Assembly (NCBI RefSeq): GCF_022647505.1
Contig: NZ_CP071409.1
Location: forward strand, 1,798,001 to 1,862,000
Reading direction: 5' to 3'
Length of the DNA stretch: 64,000 bases
Source of the DNA: [Pantoea] beijingensis
GTDB lineage: Bacteria > Pseudomonadota > Gammaproteobacteria > Enterobacterales > Enterobacteriaceae
Shown: positions 30,152 through 38,946 of the stretch, piece by piece
Layout: each line of letters starts with the position of its first letter
How positions within the stretch are numbered: the stretch's first letter is position 1
Made by a program: the position numbers and the translations under genes
Notes under the pieces: generated by a model
Told to the model about the DNA's origin: nothing
Databases searched by the model: none
What the model saw: only the letters and a program-made list of their open reading frames with translations

Positions 30152-31033
30152 ATGATGCGTATTGCGCTTTTCCTGCTAACCAACTTGGGTGTCATGTTGG
30201 TCTTTGGGCTGATCCTCAGTCTGACAGGGATCCAGTCAAGCAGCGTGCAAGGCCTGATGATTATGGCAGGCCTGTTTGGCTTTGGCGGTGCGTTTGTTTC
30301 ACTGCTGATGTCAAAGTGGATGGCGTTGCGCTCCGTGGGCGGTGAAGTGATTGAACAGCCGCGTAATGAGACGGAACGCTGGCTACTGGAAACGATCAGT
30401 CGCCAGGCACAGCAGGCAAGTATTGCGATGCCACAGGTGGCGATTTATCACGCACCTGATATTAACGCGTTTGCAACGGGTGCACGCCGTGATGCTTCGC
30501 TGGTTGCGGTTTCAACGGGTTTGTTGCAGAACATGAGCCGTGATGAGGCTGAAGCTGTACTGGCCCATGAAATTAGCCATATCGCAAATGGTGATATGGT
30601 GACCATGACCTTAATCCAGGGCGTTGTGAACACCTTCGTGATTTTTATTTCACGCATTATTGCGCAAGTTGCCGCTGGTTTTCTGTCGGGTGATCGTGAG
30701 GAAGGTGAAAGCAGCAATGGTAATCCGATGGTCTACTTTGTTCTGTCCATGGTACTTGAATTAGTTTTTGGTATCCTGGCCAGCATCATTACCATGTGGT
30801 TCTCGCGCCATCGCGAGTTTTATGCCGACGCCGGTTCGGCGAAACTGGTGGGACGTGAAAAAATGATTGCGGCGTTGCAGCGATTAAAAACCAGCTATGA
30901 GCCGCAAGAGGCCAGCAGCATGATGGCATTTTGCATCAATGGTAAATCTAAATCGCTGAGCGAGTTGTTTATGTCGCATCCAACCCTGGATAAGCGTATT
31001 GAAGCTCTCCGCAGCGGACAGTATCTGAAGTAA
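30152..31033 (+). CDS. htpX: Membrane-bound zinc metalloprotease HtpX
   Basis: M48 protease of the inner membrane that degrades misfolded membrane proteins together with FtsH. 293 aa, as in E. coli. Two N-terminal transmembrane helices precede the zinc motif HEISH ([13 protein letters not shown]), with the third ligand Glu in [11 protein letters not shown]. Two more helices lie between them. A sigma-32 promoter precedes it and a strong terminator follows. Confidence 0.97.
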   Translation: MMRIALFLLTNLGVMLVFGLILSLTGIQSSSVQGLMIMAGLFGFGGAFVSLLMSKWMALRSVGGEVIEQPRNETERWLLETISRQAQQASIAMPQVAIYHAPDINAFATGARRDASLVAVSTGLLQNMSRDEAEAVLAHEISHIANGDMVTMTLIQGVVNTFVIFISRIIAQVAAGFLSGDREEGESSNGNPMVYFVLSMVLELVFGILASIITMWFSRHREFYADAGSAKLVGREKMIAALQRLKTSYEPQEASSMMAFCINGKSKSLSELFMSHPTLDKRIEALRSGQYLK

Positions 31034-31090
31034 CCGTGGTGTATCCCACCCGCATATTTAGCCGAATGGTGTGAGAGATAACGACGTGAA

Positions 31091-31117
31091 AAGCGACGCG
31101 ATAGCGTCGCTTTTTTT
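31091..31117 (+). terminator. Terminator of htpX
   Basis: AAGCGACGC and GCGTCGCTT pair around GATA, then a T run. It lies between htpX and the convergent yebQ. Confidence 0.92.
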
Positions 31118-31123
31118 ATGTGG

Positions 31124-32503
31124 TCAGGAGCGGACTACCGTGGGTTGCATAAGACGCATAGAGCTAACAACGGCTGCCAGAGTGGAAAAACATCCGGCCA
31201 GAATCAGTGACGCGTGTGTACCGTGGCTGCCGGATAGGTTAAACATTAGCGCGACGAGTGCGGCTCCACTGCTTTGTCCGAGTAAACGCGCCGTGCCGAG
31301 CATACCACTGGCACCACCGCTACGGTGTCGGGGGGCGGAAGATATTATCGTGTGGTTATTGGGGGATTGAAACAGACCAAAACCAGCGCCGCACAGTATC
31401 ATACGCCAAATGATATCCACATCACTCGGCGATGTGGGCAACAGCGCTAGCGCGAATAATCCTATGGCAAACACCGCCAGGCCTATCCCGCCCAGTAAGC
31501 CAGCATGGTAGCGCTCGATCAATCGTCCCGCGATCGGCGCCATCACCATGGTTGCCAGAGGCCAGGGCGTTAATAAAAGCCCGGTTGCCACCTCGCTACG
31601 GCCTAATACACTTTGTAGAAAGAAAGGTAAGGAAACCATGGCTAGCATTTGTGCGCAGAAAGAACAAACCGATGTGCCGATAGACAATGAAAAAACGGGA
31701 AGGCGCAGCAGGTCTACAGGAAGCAACGGAAAGGGCAGTTTTAGCTGCCGACGGATAAATAATGTTCCAATGATGAGTAAGGCTACAATCTCCGCTGCAA
31801 TAATTTCTCCGCGCTGGCCTTGGGCAAAACCACTCAGTGCCGACAACAGTAAACCAAAAGTAAGTGCATTCATTATCGCGCCAGGAATATCAAATCGCTG
31901 ACCCTGCGATTTTTGAGAATTATCCGGCAGGAAGCGTAATGCCAGCCACAGTGCTATTACACCGACGGGAATATTGATAAAGAATAGCCATTGCCATGAA
32001 GCTATTGACAGCACGGCGGCAGCGACCGTTGGGCCTGCAGCCGTTGACACTGCGACAATCAATGAATTAATCCCCATTCCTCGCCCAAGTAGCCGCTGTG
32101 GATAAATAATGCGGATGAGTGCGGTATTTACGCTCATCAACGCCGCCCCGCCAAAACCCTGCAACACGCGCGCAAAGGTGAGCATTTCAAGTGAGTTTGA
32201 GAGCGCGCAAAAAAGAGACGTACAACTGAAAAGCACCAACCCTGCCTGATAAATTCGACGATAACCAATGATATCGCCCAAAAAAGAGAGCGAAAGCAAT
32301 GAAATGATAATAGCCAACTGATAGGCATTAACGATCCAAATGGATTCAGCCGGGCTGGCATTGAGATCGCGTGCGATTGTCGGCAGCGCAACATTGGCGA
32401 TAGCGCCATCCAGTACGGCAACAGTAATGCCTATTGCGATAGCGATGATCGCGCCATAACGTTGGGGAACAGGTAAACCATCCATCTGAGGAATTTGCGG
32501 CAT
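31124..32503 (-). CDS. yebQ: MFS drug:H+ antiporter family transporter YebQ
   Basis: DHA2-type major facilitator with about 14 hydrophobic segments. 459 aa from ATG 32503, against 457 in E. coli YebQ. It shows AVLDGAIANVALPTIARDL at helix 1, GYRRIYQAGL between helices 2 and 3, and LILGAGFG-like LCGAGFGLFQSPNN. The substrate is unknown. The frame is open to 32620, but the conserved protein begins near MPQIPQMDGLPVPQRYG; no start has a good ribosome site, so the N-terminus is uncertain. It is divergent from kdgR. Confidence 0.9.
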   Translation of the reverse strand: MPQIPQMDGLPVPQRYGAIIAIAIGITVAVLDGAIANVALPTIARDLNASPAESIWIVNAYQLAIIISLLSLSFLGDIIGYRRIYQAGLVLFSCTSLFCALSNSLEMLTFARVLQGFGGAALMSVNTALIRIIYPQRLLGRGMGINSLIVAVSTAAGPTVAAAVLSIASWQWLFFINIPVGVIALWLALRFLPDNSQKSQGQRFDIPGAIMNALTFGLLLSALSGFAQGQRGEIIAAEIVALLIIGTLFIRRQLKLPFPLLPVDLLRLPVFSLSIGTSVCSFCAQMLAMVSLPFFLQSVLGRSEVATGLLLTPWPLATMVMAPIAGRLIERYHAGLLGGIGLAVFAIGLFALALLPTSPSDVDIIWRMILCGAGFGLFQSPNNHTIISSAPRHRSGGASGMLGTARLLGQSSGAALVALMFNLSGSHGTHASLILAGCFSTLAAVVSSMRLMQPTVVRS

Positions 32504-32619
32504 AATTGGGGAAGTCAATAGAGTGAATATCATCATGCTAATGATTTTTTTATCATAATGCACCGTCTTTAGCCGGGAAAGCACGCTTTGAGTGTATCGA
32601 TACAATTCAACTGATTTCA

Positions 32620-32667
32620 TTGCAGACTTTATTGATGAAATCGTATACTAGAAATAGTGTTCCATTT
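32620..32667 (+). promoter_or_regulatory. kdgR: kdgR promoter with possible KdgR self-operator
   Basis: TTGCAG (32620-32625) and TATACT (32644-32649) with an 18-base spacer form a promoter. Overlapping its -10, 32648-32667 reads CTAGAAATAGTGTTCCATTT. It matches the KdgR consensus AATGAAACANYGTTTCATTT at about 15 of 20 positions, which suggests self-regulation or control of divergent yebQ. Confidence 0.45.
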
Positions 32668-32699
32668 TTTGTAAAACAATTTTAGAAAGGTTAATCCTC

Positions 32700-33491
32700 A
32701 TGGCTAATGCAGATCTGGATAAACAGCCGGATTCCGTCTCTTCCGTGCTTAAAGTCTTTGGTATCTTACAGGCGCTGGGCGAAGAGCGTGAAAATGGTAT
32801 TACTGAGCTTTCGCAGCGCGTAATGATGTCCAAAAGTACCGTTTATCGATTTCTGCAGACCATGAAGTCACTGGGTTATGTTTCACAGGAAGGCGAGTCA
32901 GAGAAGTATGCGCTGACGCTAAAGTTGTTTGAGTTGGGTGCTAAGGCGTTACAAAATGTGGATTTAATTCGTAGTGCGGATATTCATATGCGTGAGCTGT
33001 CACGCCTAACCCGGGAAACCATCCATCTTGGCGCGCTGGAAGAAGGTAGTATTGTTTATATCCACAAGATTGACTCCATGTATAATTTACGCATGTATTC
33101 GCGTATTGGCCGCCGCAATCCATTACACAGCACAGCGATTGGTAAAGTGCTGCTGGCATGGCGAGACAGCGCAGAAACGCATGAAATTTTACAGGACGTG
33201 GAATTTAAAAGAAGCACTTCTCGCACGGTTGGTAGTGAAGATGAGCTGATGCTGGTTTTAGCGTTGGTTAAAAAGCAGGGCTTTGGTGAAGATAACGAAG
33301 AGCAGGAAGAGGGATTACGTTGTATAGCCGTGCCGGTATTTGATCGTTTCGGCGTTGTGATTGCCGGATTAAGCATCTCTTTCCCTACTATCCGCTTCTC
33401 AGAAGAGAGCAAAAAGGATTACGTCGCGATGCTACACCGTGCGGCAAAAGCGCTTTCTTCGCAAATGGGTTACCACGACTATCCCTTTTGA
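32700..33491 (+). CDS. kdgR: KdgR, IclR-family repressor of pectin/hexuronate catabolism
   Basis: DNA-binding repressor released by 2-keto-3-deoxygluconate; it controls eda, kdg and pectinolysis genes. 263 aa. The N-terminal winged helix-turn-helix covers about residues 15-75 (GITELSQRVMMSKSTVYRFLQ), and the C-terminal effector domain contains HLGALEEGSIVYIHKID, NPLHSTAIGKVLLAW and CIAVPVFDRFG. eda, a classical target, is in the same window. Confidence 0.96.
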   Translation: MANADLDKQPDSVSSVLKVFGILQALGEERENGITELSQRVMMSKSTVYRFLQTMKSLGYVSQEGESEKYALTLKLFELGAKALQNVDLIRSADIHMRELSRLTRETIHLGALEEGSIVYIHKIDSMYNLRMYSRIGRRNPLHSTAIGKVLLAWRDSAETHEILQDVEFKRSTSRTVGSEDELMLVLALVKKQGFGEDNEEQEEGLRCIAVPVFDRFGVVIAGLSISFPTIRFSEESKKDYVAMLHRAAKALSSQMGYHDYPF

Positions 33492-33574
33492 TACTGTCGG
33501 GTAGGCGAATATTGCCTGTTGCGCCGTTTATCATGATGCCAACAACAACATGGGAATATAAGCGGGGAGAAGAG

Positions 33575-33596
33575 GCAGCCGCTGCCAATCGGCTGC
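33575..33596. terminator. Hairpin between convergent kdgR and yobH
   Basis: GCAGCCG and CGGCTGC pair around an eight-base loop. No clear T run on either side, so terminator activity is only likely. Confidence 0.4.
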
Positions 33597-33603
33597 TTCA
33601 TAA

Positions 33604-33840
33604 TTAATTATCGACCACTTCCGTACTCTTCTTCAGGATCGGGCAGTCCGTCACGCCAACGATACCGCTATCGGTATGCAGGTATTGTGCGGTGACCATA
33701 CCACGCGCGGTTAAATACTGGCATTGCAACCCCATCCCAGCCACGTTTTTATTGCTGCCGATTAATACGCCATAGCCGGTTAACAGCATTGCCAGCCAAA
33801 TAATGGCCAGCACCATGATGATACGAATAGCGAATCTCAT
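33604..33840 (-). CDS. yobH: Small exported/membrane protein YobH
   Basis: 78 aa, matching E. coli YobH. An N-terminal hydrophobic segment (IIMVLAIIWLAMLLTGYGVL) acts as membrane anchor or signal. Conserved GLQCQYLTARG, QYLHTDSG and GVTDCP contain two cysteines. The function is unknown. The start ATG 33840 has AAGGAG six to eight bases upstream; the open frame to 33897 is not conserved. Confidence 0.92.
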   Translation of the reverse strand: MRFAIRIIMVLAIIWLAMLLTGYGVLIGSNKNVAGMGLQCQYLTARGMVTAQYLHTDSGIVGVTDCPILKKSTEVVDN

Positions 33841-34069
33841 TTCGTCTCCTTGTTGAAATTTGACAGCATTCCACGCTTTGCCGCCAGTGTTTGTCATAGC
33901 AGGATGCCTGCTGTTTCTTCCTGAATCGATCGGAGGAAGCTGAAAGAGGGCGCCAGCTAAAGGAATTTTTGAGGCTGGCTATCATTTCAGGTTATAGCAG
34001 GTAAAATCGACAGCGTTATGTTGGGCACCTGGTTCCGACGTGTGAAAGCACGGCAATATTGAGGCACGT

Positions 34070-34345
34070 ATGAATGAGATAGCGAATGGCGCGATGGGTT
34101 TTGCGCCGATGGTATTGATTGTTGCTCTGATCGTTATTGGGTTGATCGCGTGGTTCTTTGTCAACCGAGCCAGCGTTCGGGCAACCGAACAGATTCGTCT
34201 TTTAGAGGCGCTGCTGGATGAGCAGAAAAAACAAAATGCAATGCTGCGTCGTTTAACGGAGCGTATGGTAGGGAGCGATCAAAGTAAAAAGCGTGACGAT
34301 GATGAAGAAAGCAAGGATTTTACGCGGCTCATCCCAGAGCGTTAA
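34070..34345 (+). CDS. yebO: Small membrane protein YebO
   Basis: 91 aa. A single transmembrane segment (about residues 12-32, MVLIVALIVIGLIAWFFVN) is followed by a basic, coiled-coil-prone stretch EQIRLLEALLDEQKKQNAMLRRL split over residues 42-65 and a charged tail. It matches E. coli YebO in sequence and position. In E. coli mgrB follows; none was found here. The function is unknown. Confidence 0.92.
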   Translation: MNEIANGAMGFAPMVLIVALIVIGLIAWFFVNRASVRATEQIRLLEALLDEQKKQNAMLRRLTERMVGSDQSKKRDDDEESKDFTRLIPER

Positions 34346-34490
34346 TCGGGAGTAAAATCGGTCGGCTTCACGCTGTCTTGTCTACCTTTTGGCAAACTTA
34401 CCTGAGTTACCCTTGCGGCGATGCGCGGCGTCGCCATTCCTGACAGTAAATTGAATTATGCAGGTTGTATCTTGCGGAGGAGAGTGAGCG

Positions 34491-35495
34491 GTGGCATGGA
34501 AAAATCAGTGGTACGATCCTACGAAATTACACCATACGCCGGAAGGTTTTCGTAATCCGGAGGCTGACCTGCGGCAGCAGGGTGATTTACAACGCTGGCG
34601 TAAAGAACGTAAGGCGCAGGGGTTGCCGCATCCACCAATGGCCGGCTATGACGGTTTTATTTCTCAATGGTGGCAGCCCGCTGATGTTTCCGGCCATGAT
34701 GATGCGGTTTGGTGGCTGGGGCACGCTTGTCTGATGCTGCGTATCAGTAATCGTTATATGCTCATCGATCCCGCTCTTTCTAAACGGGCATCCCCGCTAC
34801 GCTTCTATGGTCCAAAACGTAAAACACCTGCTCCGTTAGCGATTGATGCGCTCCCTGCGTTAGATATCGTTCTGGTTTCCCACAATCACTATGATCACCT
34901 TGATAAGCCAACGATTAAAAAAATTCTGCAGCGCTTTCCCGATGTGCTGTTTATTGTGCCTTTGGGATTGCAGTCGTGGTTTCACCGGCTAGGCGCGCGC
35001 CATGTCAAGCAATTGGATTGGTGGGAATCTTATCAGAGCGATAGCGTGACGATACATGCGGTGCCCGCCCGCCACTGGAGCATGCGATCATTAAAAGATC
35101 GCAACCGCTCTTTATGGTGTGGCTGGACGATTTGCTCGGAAAAACTGCGCTTCTGGTTCACCGGAGACAGCGGGTACAGTGAAAATCTGCTGGATATCCA
35201 TCAGCGTCTGGGGCCATTTAACCTCGCGGCGTTACCTGTTGGCGCTTATGCACCAAAATGGTTCATGCAGGGGCAGCATATGGATCCGGAGCAGGCCGTG
35301 TCGTTACATCGCGCCCTTGGCTCTCCGTTGTCTATACCTATCCATTGGGGCGTTTTCGAGTTGGCCGATGAGTCGTTGGATGCACCACCGCAAGAATTAT
35401 CGCGGGCAATGCGTGCCGCGGGACTGGATGAGCGCCGATTCAATGCCTGGCGAATAGGGGAGCGGATGCTGCTCAATAATATTTACCAGGGATAA
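34491..35495 (+). CDS. Metallo-beta-lactamase-fold hydrolase (NAPE-PLD/UlaG-like)
   Basis: 334 aa. The zinc motif HxHxDH is present as SHNHYDHLD at about residues 130-138. Further likely ligands are in PARHWS, FTGDSGYS and IPIHWGVF. This is the COG2220 branch that includes N-acylphosphatidylethanolamine phospholipase D and UlaG, but the substrate cannot be read from sequence. It starts with GTG at 34491, preceded by GGAGGAGAGTGAGCG. It is inserted between yebO and cspC, where E. coli has mgrB. Confidence 0.88.
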   Translation: MAWKNQWYDPTKLHHTPEGFRNPEADLRQQGDLQRWRKERKAQGLPHPPMAGYDGFISQWWQPADVSGHDDAVWWLGHACLMLRISNRYMLIDPALSKRASPLRFYGPKRKTPAPLAIDALPALDIVLVSHNHYDHLDKPTIKKILQRFPDVLFIVPLGLQSWFHRLGARHVKQLDWWESYQSDSVTIHAVPARHWSMRSLKDRNRSLWCGWTICSEKLRFWFTGDSGYSENLLDIHQRLGPFNLAALPVGAYAPKWFMQGQHMDPEQAVSLHRALGSPLSIPIHWGVFELADESLDAPPQELSRAMRAAGLDERRFNAWRIGERMLLNNIYQG

Positions 35496-36035
35496 TCCTA
35501 AACGGTAAAGTTAAAGCCAGAGAGACATTTCTTCGCGTTATTTGTTTATCACCGATAGAGATAGCGTGAATTAACTTATAACAAACATATTTGCATTTAA
35601 TTGGGGCGGACTGAAATATAGTCTCCTGATTTTGGTGCAATTTAATTATTAAGCTGTACGACAAGAAGCTGAATTGTACAATTTTCCTTGCATCAGGTTT
35701 AACAACATTTCTTCTTCACTGTGCTAGTGGAATTTGGCATTAGCTTGCCATATTTGTGCAATACGCTTGCGATAAAGTAAGGCGTTAGCCTGAAAACACA
35801 ATAGACTGAGCTGCATGTTCAGGCTAAAGTAATCCTAAGGTTACAGGCATGCTGGAGAGGGGTTCGCCCATTTGAATTGTGTGCTTTTGTGTAGAGGTTA
35901 TGCATATTTGTGCAAACAGTGTGGTTGTCGCATTCAATTATGTGCGACGTGTCGATCACTGTTTAAAAATGGCTTGCCATTAATTTACGGATATGTGATA
36001 ACCCTTTCTGGGTAAAACGAGGTACAGTTCTGTTT
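35496..36035. other. Long leader/intergenic region before yobF-cspC
   Basis: 540 bases. It contains a perfect 10-base inverted repeat TTAGCCTGAA/TTCAGGCTAA (35785-35794 and 35818-35827) and a smaller TGGCA/TGCCA pair near 35735-35750. Weak short ORFs occur (a 27-codon one near 35900 preceded by AGAGG) without family support. mgrB, expected hereabouts, was not found on either strand. Probably promoter and structured 5' leader of yobF-cspC. Confidence 0.5.
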
Positions 36036-36110
36036 ATGTGTGGCATCTTCAGTAAAGAAGTTCTGAGTAAAGACGTTGACGTTGAATACCGCTTCCTTGC
36101 CGAACCTTAA
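36036..36110 (+). CDS. yobF: Short YobF (DUF2527) peptide upstream of cspC
   Basis: 24 aa, beginning [20 protein letters not shown] as in E. coli YobF, which is 47 aa. Here a TAA stops it after FLAEP. The following bases up to cspC still resemble the E. coli yobF 3' half and cspC ribosome site. It is the first gene of the yobF-cspC transcript. The function is unknown; the E. coli peptide is stress-induced. Confidence 0.8.
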   Translation: MCGIFSKEVLSKDVDVEYRFLAEP

Positions 36111-36191
36111 TTAGTGCCTCATTCAGTAATGTCTCTGGTTTCTCTGTAAGTAAGCCTACGGGCGAATAAATCACTCTAAGGAATTTGCAAA

Positions 36192-36401
36192 ATGGCAAAG
36201 ATTAAAGGTCAGGTTAAGTGGTTCAACGAGTCTAAAGGTTTTGGTTTCATTACTCCAGCCGACGGCAGCAAAGATGTATTCGTACATTTCTCTGCCATTC
36301 AGGGTAACGGCTTCAAAACGTTGGCCGAAGGCCAGAACGTTGAGTTCGAAATTCAGGATGGCCAAAAAGGCCCAGCAGCAGTTAACGTAACTGCCATCTG
36401 A
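36192..36401 (+). CDS. cspC: Cold-shock-like RNA/DNA-binding protein CspC
   Basis: 69 aa OB-fold protein with RNP1 (KGFGFITP) and RNP2 (DVFVHFSAI). As far as I recall it is identical to E. coli CspC. It is constitutively made and melts RNA structure, acts as a transcription antiterminator and stabilises rpoS mRNA. CTAAGGAATTTGCAAA precedes the ATG. A terminator follows at 36460. Confidence 0.98.
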
Positions 36402-36459
36402 TTTTGACCCCAGCCATAGCGTAGTGCCTGATGCATTTCGCCGCTGAATCTCAATAGAT

Positions 36460-36495
36460 AAAGCCTCATCATTTATGATGGGGCTTTTTCTTTTT
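36460..36495 (+). terminator. Terminator of cspC
   Basis: AAAGCCTCATCA and TGATGGGGCTTT pair around TTTA, followed by a T-rich stretch. Confidence 0.92.
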
Positions 36496-36604
36496 CCTCC
36501 CGGTAAATCTGACGGCTGCGCACCGTGCACAGGATAAGATTTGGTGGCGAGATTGTTGCTAAAACGGTGTACACTGCCGCCCTGTTTTTTTCCGGAGAGC
36601 TTGC

Positions 36605-37438
36605 ATGCTATACCTCTGTCCACTTTGTCAGCAGCCGCTGGTGCTTCAGCACGCCAGTTGGTGTTGCAGCAACCAACATCAATTTGATCGGGCGAAAGAA
36701 GGTTATGTAAACCTGCTGCCGGTGCAGCACAAACGCTCAAAGCAGCCTGGTGACAGTGTAGAAATGATGCAGGCACGTCGTCAGTTTCTCGATGCAGGGC
36801 ATTACCAGCCGCTGCAACAACGCGTTGCGGCCATGCTGGACGAAGTGCTGCCAGCGGACGAGGTCGCTTTGCTGGATATTGGCTGCGGAGAAGGGTATTA
36901 CACTCAGGCCGTTAGTGAGAAATTGGGGAAAAGGGCGGTGAGTAGCATCGTTGGACTTGATGTTGCGAAAGTCGCGATCCGCTATGCGGCCAGACGCTAT
37001 ACCAATATTGACTTCTGCGTGGCATCCAGTCACCGATTACCGTTTGCGGATGCCAGCTTTGATGGGGTATTAAGAATTTATGCACCGTGCAAAGCCGAGG
37101 AACTATTCAGGGTGATAAAACCGGGAGGATATCTGCTCACGGTTACACCGGGACCGCAGCATCTGGTGCAATTCAAAGCGCTAATTTATCAGCAGACCAT
37201 CCTGCACGCTGACAAAGACGAGCATATGCCGGGCTTCAGTCGAATCTCACAGCATCCACTGGGCTACACCATGACGTTGAAAGGGGATGAGGCATGTGCA
37301 TTATTGCAGATGACACCTTTCGCCTGGCGGGCTCGTTCCGAGGTGTGGCAGCAATTGGCGACAGAGACGGCGTTTACTTGTGAAACGGATTTTGTTCTGA
37401 CTCTATGGCAGCGAGCGGAAAACGAGCCAGAGCGCTAA
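36605..37438 (+). CDS. rlmA: 23S rRNA (guanine-N1-745) methyltransferase
   Basis: SAM-dependent methyltransferase of G745 in 23S rRNA. 277 aa (E. coli 269). The N-terminal zinc module has CPLCQQP, then [10 protein letters not shown]. The SAM motif is [12 protein letters not shown], followed by [21 protein letters not shown] follows GGAGAGCTTGC. In E. coli mntP is its neighbour; here yobD is, and mntP is missing. Confidence 0.95.
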   Translation: MLYLCPLCQQPLVLQHASWCCSNQHQFDRAKEGYVNLLPVQHKRSKQPGDSVEMMQARRQFLDAGHYQPLQQRVAAMLDEVLPADEVALLDIGCGEGYYTQAVSEKLGKRAVSSIVGLDVAKVAIRYAARRYTNIDFCVASSHRLPFADASFDGVLRIYAPCKAEELFRVIKPGGYLLTVTPGPQHLVQFKALIYQQTILHADKDEHMPGFSRISQHPLGYTMTLKGDEACALLQMTPFAWRARSEVWQQLATETAFTCETDFVLTLWQRAENEPER

Positions 37439-37477
37439 TCTTTAGGGTTGCAGGCGGAGTCGCTTGATTCCGTGCGT

Positions 37478-37508
37478 CTGCAGGATGAGCTAAAGGCTCA
37501 CCCTGCAG
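37478..37508. terminator. Stem-loop between convergent rlmA and yobD
   Basis: CTGCAGGATGAGC and GCTCACCCTGCAG form a 13-base-pair stem with one mismatch and a five-base loop. No T run. It is similar in style to the eda/purT stem-loop. Confidence 0.55.
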
Positions 37509-37521
37509 CATAATAGGGCGG

Positions 37522-37971
37522 CTACAGCATCACGTTATAAATAGCGTCTAAATCGTCGATATGTCTGACGTGTATAAGCAGACGTCTCTGCTCCAGTTGA
37601 ATGACCAACACGCCATCTTCAGATAAGTTCATCGTTTTAATTCGTGAATAGTCAATCCAGACGTTTGCATAGAAGAACCCCGATTCTTTAAACACTATTT
37701 TAGGTAAACGGACCCAGAAAATATAAATGGTAATAAATGCCAGAACCAGTAATAGTGTTGTGGTTAGCTGTGGGCCTCGTGATGAAACATTATTATAAAT
37801 AAGGATAGCGATTAAGCCGATAAAAATCAGGCTATCTAATTTTGTACGACGCTGGAGGCGAACTTTCAGACGCGTCTTGCCTTTGCGCAGTTCCATGATG
37901 AATTCATCATAAATAGCATAAAGCAAGAGCAGAGTAATAAAAGCGATAATGACGTAGTCGGTTAAAAACAT
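37522..37971 (-). CDS. yobD: UPF0266 membrane protein YobD
   Basis: 149 aa with three hydrophobic segments ([46 protein letters not shown]) and the conserved tail [18 protein letters not shown]. Start ATG 37971 follows GGGAG; the open frame to 38151 overlaps manZ and is not conserved. It lies downstream of manXYZ on the same strand, as in E. coli. The function is unknown. Confidence 0.93.
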   Translation of the reverse strand: MFLTDYVIIAFITLLLLYAIYDEFIMELRKGKTRLKVRLQRRTKLDSLIFIGLIAILIYNNVSSRGPQLTTTLLLVLAFITIYIFWVRLPKIVFKESGFFYANVWIDYSRIKTMNLSEDGVLVIQLEQRRLLIHVRHIDDLDAIYNVML

Positions 37972-38084
37972 GCTGCCGCTCCCTGAAAGTCGTTTCGTTA
38001 ACGTTTTATATAAGCGTTGGCGAATCGACTCTAATGAAAACCGGGAGCCATGCTCCCGGTCAATCCAAACAACAATGGTTAGAG

Positions 38085-38930
38085 TTACAAGCCCAGCAAA
38101 CCAATCCAGTAGCCGAAAATACCTATGGCGAAGAAACCGATGATAATCCATAGCGCATTGACTTTACGCCGTAATAACCACATACACCCGAATGTAAGTA
38201 ACAGTGGTACTAATCCTGGCATTAATTGGTCAAGAATTGTTTGTACCGTAGTGATATTGGTTTTACCCGTTTGATCGGTAATACGCGAGACCACTAACGG
38301 AATATTCACATGCGTCCACTTATTAACCAAGGCCCCCATAACAAATAAGCCCAGAATGGAGGCACCCTCCGTCAATTTTTGCAGGAAGCCACCGCCCATA
38401 TCATTAACAATATCGACGCCTTTTTTATAGCCATATGCCACGCCGTAGTAGCGTGTGAGCAAACGAACCAGATTGAACAGTACAAAAAATAATACCGGGC
38501 CAAGTAAACTACCGCTCATGGCAATACCGGCGCCAAGCGCGGCAAAAACCGGGCGGACCGTACCCCAGAAGATGGGATCGCCAACACCTGCAAGCGGTCC
38601 CATCAATCCGACTTTGATACCGTTGATGGCACCATCATCAATCGGTGCACCGTTTGCACGCTGCTCTTCCATCGCCATCGTCACCCCGAGGACCGGTGCG
38701 GCTACGTAAGGATGGGTGTTAAAAAACTCCAGGTGACGTTTAATTGCCTGCTTGCGGTCGTCGTTATTTTCCGGATAGAGCCGACGAATCACCGGCACCA
38801 TGGAGTAACAGAAGCCCAACGCCTGCATGCGTTCAAAGTTCCATGAGCCCTGAAAAAGGTTTGAGCGCAGGAACACATCGCGAATGTCGCTTTTTGTGAG
38901 TTTCTTCTGTGTTGTCGTGGTATCAACCAT
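38085..38930 (-). CDS. manZ: PTS mannose transporter subunit IID
   Basis: Inner-membrane subunit of the mannose/glucose/glucosamine phosphotransferase system. 281 aa. It starts [17 protein letters not shown] at ATG 38930 with AAGGTGAG upstream; a GTG three codons earlier is unlikely. The conserved [33 protein letters not shown] and [14 protein letters not shown] stretches are present. The last subunit gene of manXYZ, 16 bases after manY. Confidence 0.97.
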   Translation of the reverse strand: MVDTTTTQKKLTKSDIRDVFLRSNLFQGSWNFERMQALGFCYSMVPVIRRLYPENNDDRKQAIKRHLEFFNTHPYVAAPVLGVTMAMEEQRANGAPIDDGAINGIKVGLMGPLAGVGDPIFWGTVRPVFAALGAGIAMSGSLLGPVLFFVLFNLVRLLTRYYGVAYGYKKGVDIVNDMGGGFLQKLTEGASILGLFVMGALVNKWTHVNIPLVVSRITDQTGKTNITTVQTILDQLMPGLVPLLLTFGCMWLLRRKVNALWIIIGFFAIGIFGYWIGLLGL

Positions 38931-38946
38931 TTCTCTCACCTTTTCC

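Noticed and set aside
35473..35664. 63-codon minus-strand frame in the cspC leader region
   Set aside because: No homologue known to me, no ribosome site, AT-rich composition typical of a promoter region.
35900..35985. 27-codon plus-strand ORF preceded by AGAGG upstream of yobF
   Set aside because: Spacing from AGAGG to ATG is too short and the peptide has no recognisable features; not mgrB.
36171..36776. 201-codon minus-strand frame across cspC
   Set aside because: Fully antisense to cspC and the start of rlmA, which are certain genes.
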